A stretch of DNA of 64,000 bases from Pisaster brevispinus (Eukaryota; Echinodermata; Asteroidea; Forcipulatida; Asteriidae), in contig JAMKCF010000039.1 in the NCBI GenBank assembly GCA_023634235.1, forward strand, positions 1,054,001 through 1,118,000, read 5' to 3'. Every line of letters starts with the position of its first letter. The first letter of the stretch is position 1. This document shows positions 25,161-38,929 of the stretch, in pieces. The notes beneath the pieces were generated by a model that saw only the letters and a program-made list of their open reading frames with translations, made no database searches and was not told the origin of the DNA. Made by a program: the position numbers and the translations under genes.

Positions 25161-28100
25161 ATGGCGTCACTTTTTGGTAGAAAGCTCCTAATTGCCCAGG
25201 TTTTGGGATTTGGCCATGTCCCCACACAGAAAAGGTCTTCAGGGAAGTCTAGTCTAGAGTGCTGCACCGTCAGATCGCACTTTTATTTTCGACCCTAAAA
25301 TTCAAAATGGCGACAGGGTACTACCTGTCAATTATTCCAAAAATTCGACCCCCGGTAACTTGCCGATTTTTGGCGATCACTTTTTGCGAACACCTCCGCC
25401 GATGGTGCTGGTTCGAATTTGAAGACCGCAACGATTTTATTCCATGAATTGATAAGGTTTTTTGGGCAAAAAAGATGGCGTCACTTTTTGGTAGTAAGCT
25501 CCTAATTGCCCAGGTTTTGGGATTTGGCCATGTCCCCACACAAAAAAGGTCTTCAGGGAAGTCTAGTCTAGAGTGCTGCACCGTCAGATCGCACTTTTAT
25601 TTTCGACCCCAAAAATCAAAATGGCGACAGGGTACTACCTGTCAATTATTCTAAAAATTCGACCCCCGGTAACATGCCGATTTTTGGCGATCACTTTTTG
25701 CGGACACCTCCGCCGATGGTGCTGGCTCGAATTTGAAGACCGCAACGATTTTATTCCATGAATTATTGAGGTTTTTTGGGCAACAAAGATGGTGTCACTT
25801 TTTGGTAGAAAGCTCCTAATTGCCCAGGTTTTGGGATTTGGTCATGTCCCCACACAGAAAAGGTCTTCAGGGAAGTCTAGTCTAGAATGCTGCACCGTCA
25901 AATCGCACTTTTATTTTCGACCCCTAAATTCAAAATGGCGACAGGGTACTACCTGTCAATTATTCCAAAAATTCGACCCCCGGTAACATGCCGATTTTTG
26001 GCAATCACTTTTTGCGGACACCTCCGCCGATGGTGCTGGTTCGAATTTGAAGACCGCAACGATTTTATTCCATGAATTATTGAGGTTTTTTGTGCAAAAA
26101 AGATGGCGTCACTTTTTGGTAGAAAGCTCCTAATTGCCCAGGTTTTGGGATTTGGCCATGTCCCCACACAGAAAAGGTCTTCAGGGAAGTCTAGTCTAGA
26201 GTGCTGCACCGTCAGATCGCACTTTTATTTTCGACCCCAAAAATCAAAATGGCGACAATGTCAATTATTCCAAAAATTCGACCCCCGGTAACATGCCGAT
26301 TTTTGGCGATCACTTTTTGCGGACACCTCCGCCGATGGTGCTGGTTCGAATTTGAAGACCGCAACGATTTTATTCCATGAATTATTGAGGTTTTTGGGGA
26401 AACAAAGATGGCGTCACTTTTTGGTAGAAAGCTCCTAATCGCCAAGGTTTTGGGATTAGGCCATGTCCCCACACAGAAAAGGTCTTCAGGGAAGTCTAGT
26501 CTAGAGTACTGCACCGTCAAATCGCACTTTTATTTTCGACCCCAAAATTCAAAATGGCGACAGGGTACTACCTGTCAATTACTCCACAAATTCGACCCCC
26601 GGTAACATGCCGATTTTTGGCGATGACTTTTTGCGGACACCTCCGCCGATGGTGCTGGTTCGAATTTGAAGACCGCAACGATTTTATTCCATGAATTATT
26701 GAGGTTTTTTGGGCAACAAATATGGCGTCACTTTTTGGTAGTAAGCTCCTAATTGCCCAGGTTTTGGGATTTGGCCATGTCCCCACACAGAAAAGGTCTT
26801 CAGTGAAGTTTAGTCTAGAGTGCTGCACCGTCAAATCGCACTTTTATTTTCGACCCCTAAATTCAAAATGGCGACAGGGTACTACCTGTCAATTATTCCA
26901 AAAATTCGACCCCCGGTAACATGCCGATTTTTGGCGATCACTTTTTGCGGACACCTCCGCCGATGGTGCTGGTTCGAATTTGAAGACCGCAACGATTTTA
27001 TTCCATGAATTATTGAGGTTTTTTGGGCAACAAATATGGCGTCACTTTTTGGTAGAAAGCTCCTAATTGCCAAGGTTTTGGGATTTGGCCATGTCCCCAC
27101 ACAGAAAAGGTCTTCAGGGAAGTCTAGTCTAGAGTGCTGCACCGTCAGATCGCACTTTTATTTTCGACCCCAAAATTCAAAACTGCGACAGGGTACTACC
27201 TGTCAATTATTCAAAAAATTCGACCCCCGGTAACATGCCGATTTTTGGTGATCACTTTTTGCGAACACCTCCCCCGATGGTGCTGGTTCGAATTTGAAGA
27301 CCGCAACGATTTTATTCCATGAATTATTGAGGTTTTTTGTGCAAAAAAGATGGCGTCACTTTTTCGTAGAAAGCTCGTAATTGCCCAGGTTTTGGGATTT
27401 GGCCATGTCCCCACACAGAAAAGGTCTTCAGGGAAGTCTAGTCTAGAGTGCTGCACCGTCAGATCGCACTTTTATTTTCGACCCCAAAGATCAAAATGGC
27501 GACAGGGTACTACCTGTCAATTATTCCAAAAATTCGACCCCCGGTAACTTGCCGATTTTTGGCGATCACTTTTTGCGAACACCTCCGCCGATGGTGCTGG
27601 TTCGAATTTGAAGACCGCAACGATTTTATTCGATGAATTATTGAGGTTTTGGGGGCAAAAAAGATGGCGTCACTTTTTGGTAGAAAGCTCCTAATTGCCC
27701 AGGTTTTGGGATTTGGCCATGTCCCCACACAGAAAAGGTCTTCAGGGAAGTCTAGTCTAGAGTGCTGCACCGTCAGATCGCACTTTTATTTTCGACCCTA
27801 AAATTCAAAATGGCGACAGGGTACTACCTGACAATTATTCCAAAAATTCGACCCCCGGTAACTTGCCGATTTTTGGCGATCACTTTTTGCGAACACCTCC
27901 GCCGATGGTGCTGGTTCGAATTTGAAGGCCGCAACGATTTTATTCCATGAATTGATAAGGTTTTTTGGGCAAAAAAGATGGCGTCACTTTTTGGTAGTAA
28001 GCTCCTAATTGCCCAGGTTTTGGGATTTGGCCATGTCCCCACACAAAAAAGGTCTTCAGGGAAGTCTAGTCTAGAGTGCTGCACCGTCAGATCGCACTTT

Positions 28101-29040
28101 TATTTTCGACCCCAAAAATCAAAATGGCGACAGGGTACTACCTGTCAATTATTCCAAAAAATTCGACCCCCGGTAACATGCCGATTTTTGGCGATCACTT
28201 TTTGCGGACACCTCCGCCGATGGTGCTGGCTCGAATTTGAAGACCGCAACGATTTTATTCCATGAATTATTGAGGTTTTTTGGGCAACAAAGATGGCGTC
28301 ACTTTTTGGTAGAAAGCTCCTAATTGCCCAGGTTTTGGGATTTGGTCATGTCCCCACACAGAAAAGGTCTTCAGGGAAGTCTAGTCTAGAATGCTGCACC
28401 GTCAAATCGCACTTTTATTTTCGACCCCTAAATTCAAAATGGCGACAGGGTACTACCTGTCAATTATTCCAAAAATTCGACCCCCGGTAACATGCCGATT
28501 TTTGGCGATCACTTTTTGCGGACACCTCCGCCGATGGTGCTGGTTCGAATTTGAAGACCGCAACGATTTTATTCCATGAATTATTGAGGTTTTTTGTGCA
28601 AAAAAGATGGCGTCACTTTTTGGTAGAAAGCTCCTAATTGCCCAGGTTTTGGGATTTGGCCATGTCCCCACACAGAAAAGGTCTTCAGGGAAGTCTAGTC
28701 TAGAGTGCTGCACCGTCAGATCGCACTTTTATTTTCGACCCCAAAAATCAAAATGGCGACAATGTCAATTATTCCAAAAATTCGACCCCCGGTAACATGC
28801 CGATTTTTGGCGATCACTTTTTGCGGACACCTCCGCCGATGGTGCTGGTTCGAATTTGAAGACCGCAACGATTTTATTCCATGAATTATTGAGGTTTTTG
28901 GGGAAACAAAGATGGCGTCACTTTTTGGTAGAAAGCTCCTAATCGCCAAGGTTTTGGGATTTGGCCATGTCCCCACACAGAAAAGGTCTTCAGGGAAGTC
29001 TAGTCTAGAGTGCTGCACCGTCAAATCGCACTTTTATTTT
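25161..29040 (+). repeat. Eight-monomer HOR continued (about 2,503 bp offset)
   Basis: The stretch 25,161-26,530 recurs at 27,664-29,034. Shared marks are GAATTGATAAGG, GGCTCGAATTTG, GTGCAAAAAAGATGG with the short GCGACAATGTCAATTATT monomer, and GGGGAAACAAAG with AATCGCCAAGG. Together with the preceding block the start points 20,139, 22,651, 25,161 and 27,664 give a persistent period of about 2.5 kb, although the content of the third cycle differs because the 18.7-kb type monomers occur in it. Confidence 0.8.
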
Positions 29041-32000
29041 CGACCCCAAAATTCAAAACTGCGACAGGGTACTACCTGTCAATTATTCCAAAAATTCGAC
29101 CCCCGGTAACATGCCGATTTTTGGCGATCACTTTTTGCGGACACCTCCGCCGATGGTGCTGGTTCGAATTAAAAGACCGCAACGATTTTATTCCATGAAT
29201 TATTGAAGTTTTTTGGGCAACAAAGATGGCGTCACTTTTTGGTAGAAAGCTCCTAATTGCCCAGGTTTTGGGATTTGGCCATGTCCCCACACAGAAAAGG
29301 TCTTCAGGGAAGTCTAGTCTAGAGTGCTGCACCGTCAGATCGCACTTTTATTTTCGACCCCAAAATTCAAAATGGCGACAGGGTACTACCTGTCAATTAT
29401 TCCACAAATTCGACCCCCGGTAACATGCCGATTTTTGGCGATGACTTTTTGCGGACACCTCCGCCGATGGTGCTGGTTCGAATTTGAAGACCGCAACGAT
29501 TTTATTCCATGAATTATTGAGGTTTTTTGGGCAACAAATATGGCGTCACTTTGGTAGAAAGCTCCTAATTGCCCAGGTTTTGGGATTTGGCCATGTCCCC
29601 ACACAGAAAAGGTCTTCAGGGAAGTCTAGTTTAGAGTGCTGCACCATCAGATCGCACTTTTATTTTCGACCCCAAAATTCAAAATGGCGACAGGGTACTA
29701 CCTGTCAATTTTTCCAAAAATTCGACCCCCGGTAACTTGCCGATTTTTGGCGATCACTTTTTGCGAACACCTCCGCCGATGGTGCTGGTTCGAATTTGAA
29801 GACCGCAACGATTTTATTCCATGAATTATTGAGGTTTTTGGGGCAACAAAGATGGCGTCACTTTTTGGTAGAAAGCTCCTAATTGCCCAGGTTTTGGGAT
29901 TTGGCCATGTCCCCACACAGAAAAGGTCTTCAGGGAAGTCTAGTCTAGAGTGCTGCACCGTCAGATCGCACTTTTATTTTCGACCCCAAAATTCAAAACT
30001 GCGACAGGGTACTACCTGTCAATTATACCAAAAATTCGACCCCCGGTAACATGCCGATTTTTGGCGATCACTTTTTGCGGACACCTCCGCCGATGGTGCT
30101 GGTTCGAATTTAAAGACCGCAACGATTTTATTCCATGAATTATTGAGGTTTTTTGGGCAACAAAGATGGCGTCACTTTTTGGTAGAAAGCTCTTAATTGC
30201 CCAGGTTTTGGGATTTGGCCATGTCCCCACACAGAAAAGGTCTTCAGGGAAGTCTAGTCTAGAGTGCTGCACCGTCAGATCGCACTTTTATTTTCGACCC
30301 CAAAATTCAAAATGGCGACAGGGTACTACCTGTCAATTATTCCACAAATTCGACCCCCGGTAACATGCCGATTTTTGGCGATCACTTTTTGCGGACACCT
30401 CCGCCGATGGTGCTGATTCGAATTTGAAGACCGCAACGATTTTATTCCATGAATTATTGAGGTTTTTTGGTCAACAAAGATGGCGTCACTTTTTGGTAGA
30501 AAGCTCCTAATTGCCCAGGTTTTGGGATTTGGCCATGTCCCCACACAGAAAAGGTCTTCAGGGAAGTCTAGTCTAGAGTGCTGCACCGTCAGATCGCACT
30601 TTTATTTTCTACCCCTAAATTCAAAATGGCGACAGGGTACTACCTGTCAATTATTCCACAAATTCGACCCCCGGTAACATGCCGATTTTTGGCGATCATT
30701 TTTTGCGGACACCTCCGCCGATGGTGCTGGTTCGAATTTGAAGACCGCAACGATTTTATTCCATGAATTATTGAGGTTTTTTGGGCAACAAAGATGGCGT
30801 CACTTTTTCGTAGAAAGCTCCTAATTGCCCAGGTTTTGGGATTTGGCCATGTCCCCACACAGAAAAGGTCTTCAGGGAAGTCTAGTCTAGAGTGCTGCAC
30901 CGTCAGATCGCACTTTTATTTTCGACCCCAAAATTCAAAACTGCGACAGGGTACTACCTGTCAATTATACCAAAAATTCGACCCCCGGTAACATGCCGAT
31001 TTTTGGCGATAACTTTTTGCGGACACCTCCGCCGATGGTGCTGGTTCGAATTTGAAGACCGCAACGATTTTATTCCATGAATTATTGAGGTTTTTGAGGC
31101 AAGAAAGATGGCGTCACTTTTTGCTAGAAAGCTCCTAATTGCCCAGGTTTTGGGATTTGGCCATGTCCCCACACAGAAAAGGTCTTCAGGGAAGTCTAGT
31201 CTAGAGTGCTGCACCGTCAAATCGCACTTTTATTTTCGACCCCAAAATTCAAAATGGCGACAGGATACTACCTGTCAATTATTCCACAAATTCGACCCCC
31301 GGTAACATGCCGATTTTTGGCGATCACTTTTTGCGGACACCTCCGCCGATGGTGCTGATTCGAATTTGAAGACCGCAACGATTTTATTCCATGAATTATT
31401 GAGGTTTTTTGGTCAACAAAGATGGCGTCACTTTTTGGTAGTAAGCTCCTAATTGCCCAGGTTTTGGGATTTGGCCATGTCCCCACACAAAAAAGGTCTT
31501 CAGGGAAGTCTAGTCTAGAGCGCTGCACCGTCAGATCGCACTTTTATTTTCGACCCCAAAAATCAAAATGGCGACAGGGTACTACCTGTCAATTATTCCA
31601 AAAATTCGACCCCCGGTAACATGCCGATTTTTGGCGATCACTTTTTGCGGACACCTCCGCCGATGGTGCTGGCTCGAATTTGAAGACCGCAACGATTTTA
31701 TTCCATGAATTATTGAGGTTTTTTGGGCAACAAAGATGGCGTCACTTTTTGGTAGAAAGCTCCTAATTGCCCAGGTTTTGGGATTTGGTCATGTCCCCAC
31801 ACAGAAAAGGTCTTCAGGGAAGTCTAGTCTAGAATGCTGCACCGTCAAATCGCACTTTTATTTTCGACCCCTAAATTCAAAATGGCGAAAGGGTACTACC
31901 TGTCAATTATTCCAAAAATTCGACCCCCGGTAACATGCCGATTTTTGGCGATCACTTTTTGCGGACACCTCCGCCGATGGTGCTGGTTCGAATTTGAAGA

Positions 32001-34120
32001 CCGCAACGATTTTATTCCATGAATTATTGAGGTTTTTTGTGCAAAAAAGATGGCGTCACTTTTTGGTAGAAAGCTCCTAATTGCCCAGGTTTTGGGATTT
32101 GGCCATGTCCCCACACAGAAAAGGTCTTCAGGGAAGTCTAGTCTAGAGTGCTGCACCGTCAGATCGCACTTTTATTTTCGACCCCAAAAATCAAAATGGC
32201 GACAATGTCAATTATTCCAAAAATTCGACCCCCGGTAACATGCCGATTTTTGGCGATCACTTTTTGCGGACACCTCCGCCGATGGTGCTGGTTCGAATTT
32301 GAAGACCGCAACGATTTTATTCCATGAATTATTGAGGTTTTTGGGGAAACAAAGATGGCGTCACTTTTTGGTAGAAAGCTCCTAATCGCCAAGGTTTTGG
32401 GATTTGGCCATGTCCCCACACAGAAAAGGTCTTCAGGGAAGTCTAGTCTAGAGTGCTGCACCGTCAAATCGCACTTTTATTTTCGACCCCAAAATTCAAA
32501 ACTGCGACAGGGTACTACCTGTCAATTATTCCAAAAATTCGACCCCCGGTAACATGCCGATTTTTGGCGATCACTTTTTGCGGACACCTCCGCCGATGGT
32601 GCTGGTTCGAATTTGAAGACCGCAACGATTTTATTCCATGAATTATTGAGGTTTTTTGGGCAACAAATATGGCGTCACTTTGGTAGAAAGCTCCTAATTG
32701 CCCAGGTTTTGGGATTTGGCCATGTCCCCACACAGAAAAGGTCTTCAGGGAAGTCTAGTTTAGAGTGCTGCACCATCAGATCGCACTTTTATTTTCGACC
32801 CCAAAATTCAAAATGGCGACAGGGTACTACCTGTCAATTTTTCCAAAAATTCGACCCCCGGTAACTTGCCGATTTTTGGCGATCACTTTTTGCGAACACC
32901 TCCGCCGATGGTGCTGGTTCGAATTTGAAGACCGCAACGATTTTATTCCATGAATTATTGAGGTTTTTGGGGCAACAAAGATGGCGTCACTTTTTGGTAG
33001 AAAGCTCCTAATTGCCCAGGTTTTGGGATTTGGCCATGTCCCCACACAGAAAAGGTCTTCAGGGAAGTCTAGTCTAGAGTGCTGCACCGTCAGATCGCAC
33101 TTTTATTTTCGACCCCAAAATTCAAAACTGCGACAGGGTACTACCTGTCAATTATACCAAAAATTCGACCCCCGGTAACATGCCGATTTTTGGCGATCAC
33201 TTTTTGCGGACACCTCCGCCGATGGTGCTGGTTCGAATTTAAAGACCGCAACGATTTTATTCCATGAATTATTGAGGTTTTTTGGGCAACAAAGATGGCG
33301 TCACTTTTTGGTAGAAAGCTCTTAATTGCCCAGGTTTTGGGATTTGGCCATGTCCCCACACAGAAAAGGTCTTCAGGGAAGTCTAGTCTAGAGTGCTGCA
33401 CCGTCAGATCGCACTTTTATTTTCGACCCCAAAATTCAAAATGGCGACAGGGTACTACCTGTCAATTATTCCACAAATTCGACCCCCGGTAACATGCCGA
33501 TTTTTGGCGATCACTTTTTGCGGACACCTCCGCCGATGGTGCTGATTCGAATTTGAAGACCGCAACGATTTTATTCCATGAATTATTGAGGTTTTTTGGG
33601 CAACAAAGATGGCGTCACTTTTTCGTAGAAAGCTCCTAATTGCCCAGGTTTTGGGATTTGGCCATGTCCCCACACAGAAAAGGTCTTCAGGGAAGTCTAG
33701 TCTAGAGTGCTGCACCGTCAGATCGCACTTTTATTTTCGACCCCAAAATTCAAAACTGCGACAGGGTACTACCTGTCAATTATACCAAAAATTCGACCCC
33801 CGGTAACATGCCGATTTTTGGCGATCACTTTTTGCGGACACCTCCGCCGATGGTGCTGGTTCGAATTTGAAGACCGCAACGATTTTATTCCATGAATTAT
33901 TGAGGTTTTTGAGGCAAGAAAGATGGCGTCACTTTTTGCTAGAAAGCTCCTAATTGCCCAGGTTTTGGGATTTGGCCATGTCCCCACACAGAAAAGGTCT
34001 TCAGGGAAGTCTAGTCTAGAGTGCTGCACCGTCAAATCGCACTTTTATTTTCGACCCCAAAATTCAAAATGGCGACAGGGTACTACCTGTCAATTATTCC
34101 ACAAATTCGACCCCCGGTAA
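28293..34120 (+). repeat. HOR pair with stepwise loss or gain of monomers (offset 3,443, 3,129, 2,815)
   Basis: Segments at 28,293, 29,484 and 30,794 are repeated at 31,736, 32,613 and 33,609. The offset falls by exactly 314 each time, so the two copies differ by one whole monomer at each of two places, either lost from the right copy or gained by the left. Shared marks include GGCGTCACTTTGGTAG (a 312-bp unit), CACCATCAGATCGC, CAATTATACC, GAGGCAAGAAAG and TTTTTGCTAG. Confidence 0.82.
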
Positions 34121-34549
34121 CATGCCGATTTTTGGCGATCACTTTTTGCGGACACCTCCGCCGATGGTGCTGATTCGAATTTGAAGACCGCAACGATTTT
34201 TTTCCATGAATTATTGAGGTTTTTTGGTCAACAAAGATGGCGTCACTTTTTGGTAGAAAGCTCCTAATTGCCCAGGTTTTGGGATTTGGCCATGTCCCCA
34301 CACAGAAAAGGTCTTCAGGGAAGTCTAGTCTAGAGTGCTGCACCGTCAGATCGCACTTTTATTTTCGACCCCTAAATTCAAAATGGCGACAGGGTACTAC
34401 CTGTCAATTATTCCACAAATTCGACCCCCGGTAACATGCCGATTTTTGGCGATCATCTTTTGCGGACACCTCCGCCGATGGTGCTGGTTCGAATTTGAAG
34501 ACCGCAACGATTTTATTCCATGAATTATTGAGGTTTTTTGGGCAAAAAA

Positions 34550-35065
34550 GATGGCGTCACTTTTTGGTGAAAGCTCCTAATTGCCCAGGTTTTGGGATTT
34601 GGCCATGTCCCCACACAGAAAAGGTCTTCAGGGAAGTCTAGTCTAGAGTGCTGCACCGTCAGATCGCACTTTTATTTTCGACCCCAAAACTGAAAACTGC
34701 GACAGAGTACTACCTGTCAATTATTCCAAAAATTCGACCCCCGGTAACATGCCGATTTTTGGCGATCACTTTTTGCGGACACCTCCGCCAATGGTGCTGG
34801 TTCGAATTTAAAGACCGCAACGATTTTATTCCATGAATTATTGAGGTTTTTTCGGCAACAAAGATGGCGTCACTTTTTGGTAGAAAGCTCCTAATTGCCC
34901 AGGTTTTGGGATTTGGCAATGTCCCCACACAGAAAAAGTCTAAATCTAGTCTAGAGTGCTGCACCGTCAGATCGCACTTTTATTTTCGACCCCAAAAATC
35001 AAAATAGCGACAGGGTACTTGTCAATTATTCCAGGATTCGACCCCCGGTAACATGCCGATCTTTG
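34550..35065 (+). repeat. Decayed monomers inside the array
   Basis: Two neighbouring units carry many more changes than those around them: GGTGAAAGC (1-base loss), AAAACTGAAAACTGCGACAG, a loss that leaves AAAAAGTCTAAATCTAG, ATAGCGACAGGGTACTTG, and TATTCCAGGATTCG. The monomer at about 34,851 also has TTTTTTCGGC and GGCAATGTCC, states otherwise found only at about 47,730 and 51,270. Confidence 0.75.
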
Positions 35066-38000
35066 GCGATCACTTTTTGCGGACACCTCCGCCGATGGTG
35101 CTGGTTCGAATTTGAAGACCGCAACGATTTTATTCCATGAATTATTGAGGTTTTTTGGGCAACAAAGATGGCGTCACTTTTTCGTAGAAAGCTCCTAATT
35201 GCCCAGGTTTTGGGATTTGGCCATGTCCCCACACAGAAAAGGTCTTCAGGGAAGTCTAGTCTAGAGTGCTGCACCGTCAGATCGCACTTTTATTTTCGAC
35301 CCCAAAATTCAAAACTGCGACAGGGTACTACCTGTCAATTATTCCAAAAATTCGACCCCCGGTAACTTGCCGATTTTTGGCGATCACTTTTTGCGAACAC
35401 CTCCGCCGATGGTGCTGGTTCGAATTTGAAGACCGCAACGATTTTATTACATGAATTATTGAGGTTTTTTGGGCAAAAAAGATGGCGTCACTTTTTGGTA
35501 GTAAGCTCCTAATTGCCCAGGTTTTGGGATTTGGCCATGTCCCCACACAAAAAAGGTCTTCAGGGAAGTCTAGTCTAGAGTGCTGCACCGTCAGATCGCA
35601 CTTTTATTTTCGACCCCAAAAATCAAAATGGCGACAGGGTACTACCTGTCAATTATTCCAAAAATTCGACCCCCGGTAACATGCCGATTTTTGGCGATCA
35701 CTTTTTGCGGACACCTCCGCCGATGGTGCTGGTTCGAATTTGAAGACCGCAACGATTTTATTCCATGAATTATTGAGGTTTTTTGTGCAAAAAAGATGGC
35801 GTCACTTTTTGGTAGAAAGCTCCTAATTGCCCAGGTTTTGGGATTTGGCCATGTCCCCACACAGAAAAGGTCTTCAGGGAAGTCTAGTCTAGAGTGCTGC
35901 ACCGTCAGATCGCACTTTTATTTTCGACCCCAAAGATCAAAATGGCGACAGGGTACTACCTGTCAATTATTCCAAAAATTCGACCCCGGTAACTTGCCGA
36001 TTTTTGGCGATCACTTTTTGCGAACACCTCCGCCGATGGTGCTGGTTCGAATTTGAAGACCGCAACGATTTTATTCGATGAATTATTGAGGTTTTTGGGG
36101 CAAAAAGATGGCGTCACTTTTTGGTAGAAAGCTCCTAATTGCCCAGGTTTTGGGATTTGGCCTGTCCCCACACAGAAAAGGTCTTCAGGGAAGTCTAGTC
36201 TAGAGTGCTGCACCGTCAGATCGCACTTTTATTTTCGACCCCAAAAATCAAAATGGCGACAGGGTACTACCTGTCAATTATTCCAAAAATTCGACCCCCG
36301 GTAACATGCCGATTTTTGGCGGTGACTTTTTGCGGACACCTCCGCCGATGGTGCTGGTTCGAATTTGAAGACCGCAACGATTTTATTCCATGAATTATTG
36401 AGGTTTTTTGGTCAACAAAGATGGCGTCACTTTTTGGTAGAAAGCTCCTAATTGCCCAGGTTTTGGGATTTGGCCATGTCCCCACACAGAAAAGGTCTTC
36501 AGGGAAGTCTAGTCTAGAGTGCTGCACCGTCAGATCGCACTTTTATTTTCGACCCCAAAATTCAAAATAGCGACAGGGTACTACCTGTCAATTATTCCAA
36601 AAATTCGACCCCCGGTAACATGCCGATCTTTGGCGATCACTTTTTGCGGACACCTCCGCCGATGGTGCTGGTTCGAATTTGAAGACCGCAACGATTTTAT
36701 TCCATGAATTATTGAGTTTTTTTGGTCAACAAAGATGGCGTCACTTTTTCGTAGAAAGCTCCTAATTGCCCAGGTTTTGGGATTTGGCCATGTCCCCACA
36801 CAGAAAAGGTCTTCAGGGAAGTCTAGTCTAGAGTGCTGCACCGTCAAAACGCACTTTTATGTTCGACCCCAAAATTCAAAACTGTGACAGGGTACTACCT
36901 GTCAATTATTCCAAAAATTCGACCCCCGGTAACATGCCGATTTTTGGCGATCACTTTTTGCGGACACCTCCGCCGATGGTGCTGGTTCAAATTTGAAGAC
37001 CGCAACGATTTTATTCCATGAACTATTGAGGTTTTGGGCAACCAAGATGGCGAACTTTTTGGTAGAGAGTTTCTAATTGCCCAGGTTTTGGGATTTGGTC
37101 ATGTCCCCACACAGAAAAGGTCTTCAGGGAAGTCTAGTCTAGAATGCTGCACCGTCAAATCGCACTTTTATTTTCGACCCCTAAATTCAAAATGGCGACA
37201 GGGTACTACCTGTCAATTATTCCAAAAATTCGACCCTCGGTAACATGCCGATTTTTGGCGATCACTTTTTGCGAACACCTCCGCCGATGGTGCTGGTTCG
37301 AATTTGAAGACCGCAACGATTTTATTCCATGAATTATTGAGGTTTTTTGGGCAAAAAAGATGGCGTCACTTTTTGGTAGAAAGCTCCTAATTGCCCAGGT
37401 TTTGGGATTTGGCCATGTCCCCACATAGAAAAGGTCTTCAGGGAAGTCTAGTCTAGAGTGCTGCACCGTCAGATCGCAATTTTATTTTCGACCCCAAAGA
37501 TCAAAATGGAGACAGGGTACTACCTGTCAATTATTCCAAAAATTCGACCCCCGGTAACTTGCCGATTTTTGGCGATCACTTTTTGCGAACACCTCCGCCG
37601 ATGGTGCTGGTTCGAATTTGAAGACCGCAACGATTTTATTCCATGAATTATTGAGGTTTTTTGGTCAACAAAGATGGCGTCACTTTTTGGTAGAAAGCTC
37701 CTAATTGCCCAGGTTTTGGGATTTGGCCATGCGCCCACACAGAAAAGGTCTTCAGGGAAGTCTAGTCTAGAGTGCTGCACCGTCAGATCGCACTTTTATT
37801 TTCGACCCCAAAATTCAAAATGGCGACAGGGTACTACCTGTCAATTATTCCAAAAATTCGACCCCCGGTAACATGCCGATTTTTGGCGATCACTTTTTGC
37901 GAACACCTCCGCCGATGGTGCTGGTTCGAATTTGAAGACCGCAACGATTTTATTCCATGAATTATTGAGGTTTTTTGGGCAACAAAGATGGCGTCACTTT

Positions 38001-38929
38001 TTGGTAGAAAGCTCCTAATTGCCCAGGTTTTGGGATTTGGCCATGTCCCCACACAGAAAAGGTCTTCAGGGAAGTCTAGTCTAGAGTGCTGCACCGTCAG
38101 ATCGCACTTTTATTTTCGACCCCAAAATTCAAAACTGCGACAGGGTACTACCTGTCAATTATTCCAAAAATTCGACCCCCGGTAACATGCCGATTTTTGG
38201 CGATCACTTTTTGCGAACACCTCCGCCGATGGTGCTGGTTCGAATTTGAAGACCGCAACGATTTTATTCCATGAATTATTGAGTTTTTTTGGTCAACAAA
38301 GATGGCGTCACTTTTTGGTAGAAAGCTCCTAATTGCCCAGGTTTTGGGATTTGGCCATGTCCCCACACAGAAAAGGTCTTCAGGGAAGTCTAGTCTAGAG
38401 TGCTGCACCGTCAAATCGCACTTTTATTTTCGACCCCAAAAATCAAAATGGCGACAGGGTACTACCTGTCAATTATTCCAAAAATTCGACCCCCGGTAAC
38501 ATGCCGATTTTTGGCGATCACTTTTTGCGGACACCTCCGCCGATGGTGCTGGTTCGAATTTGAAGACCGCAACGATTTTATTCCATGAATTATTGAGGTT
38601 TTTTGGGCAACAAAGATGGCGTCACTTTTTGGTAGAAAGCTCCTAATTGCCAAGGTTTTGGGATTTGGCCATGTCCCCACACAGAAAAGGTCTTCAGGGA
38701 AGTCTAGTCTAGAGTGCTGCACCGTCAAATCGCACTTTTATTTTCGACCCCAAAAATCAAAATGGCGACAGGGTACTACCTGTCAATTATTCCAAAAATT
38801 CGACCCCCGGTAACATGCCGATTTTTGGCGATCACTTTTTGCGGACACCTCCGCCGATGGTGCTGGTTCGAATTTGAAGACCGCAACGATTTTATTCCAT
38901 GAATTATTGAGGTTTTTTGGGCAACAAAG
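35066..38929 (+). repeat. Family B monomers, mixed subtypes
   Basis: About twelve monomers of types seen to the left (TTTTTCGTAG, GTGCAAAAAAGATGG, CAACCAAGATGGCGAAC, GGTCAACAAAG) in a new order, with a few private changes such as CACATAGAAAAGG, CATGCGCCC and AATGGAGAC. I see no clean fixed-offset HOR within the stretch. Confidence 0.6.
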
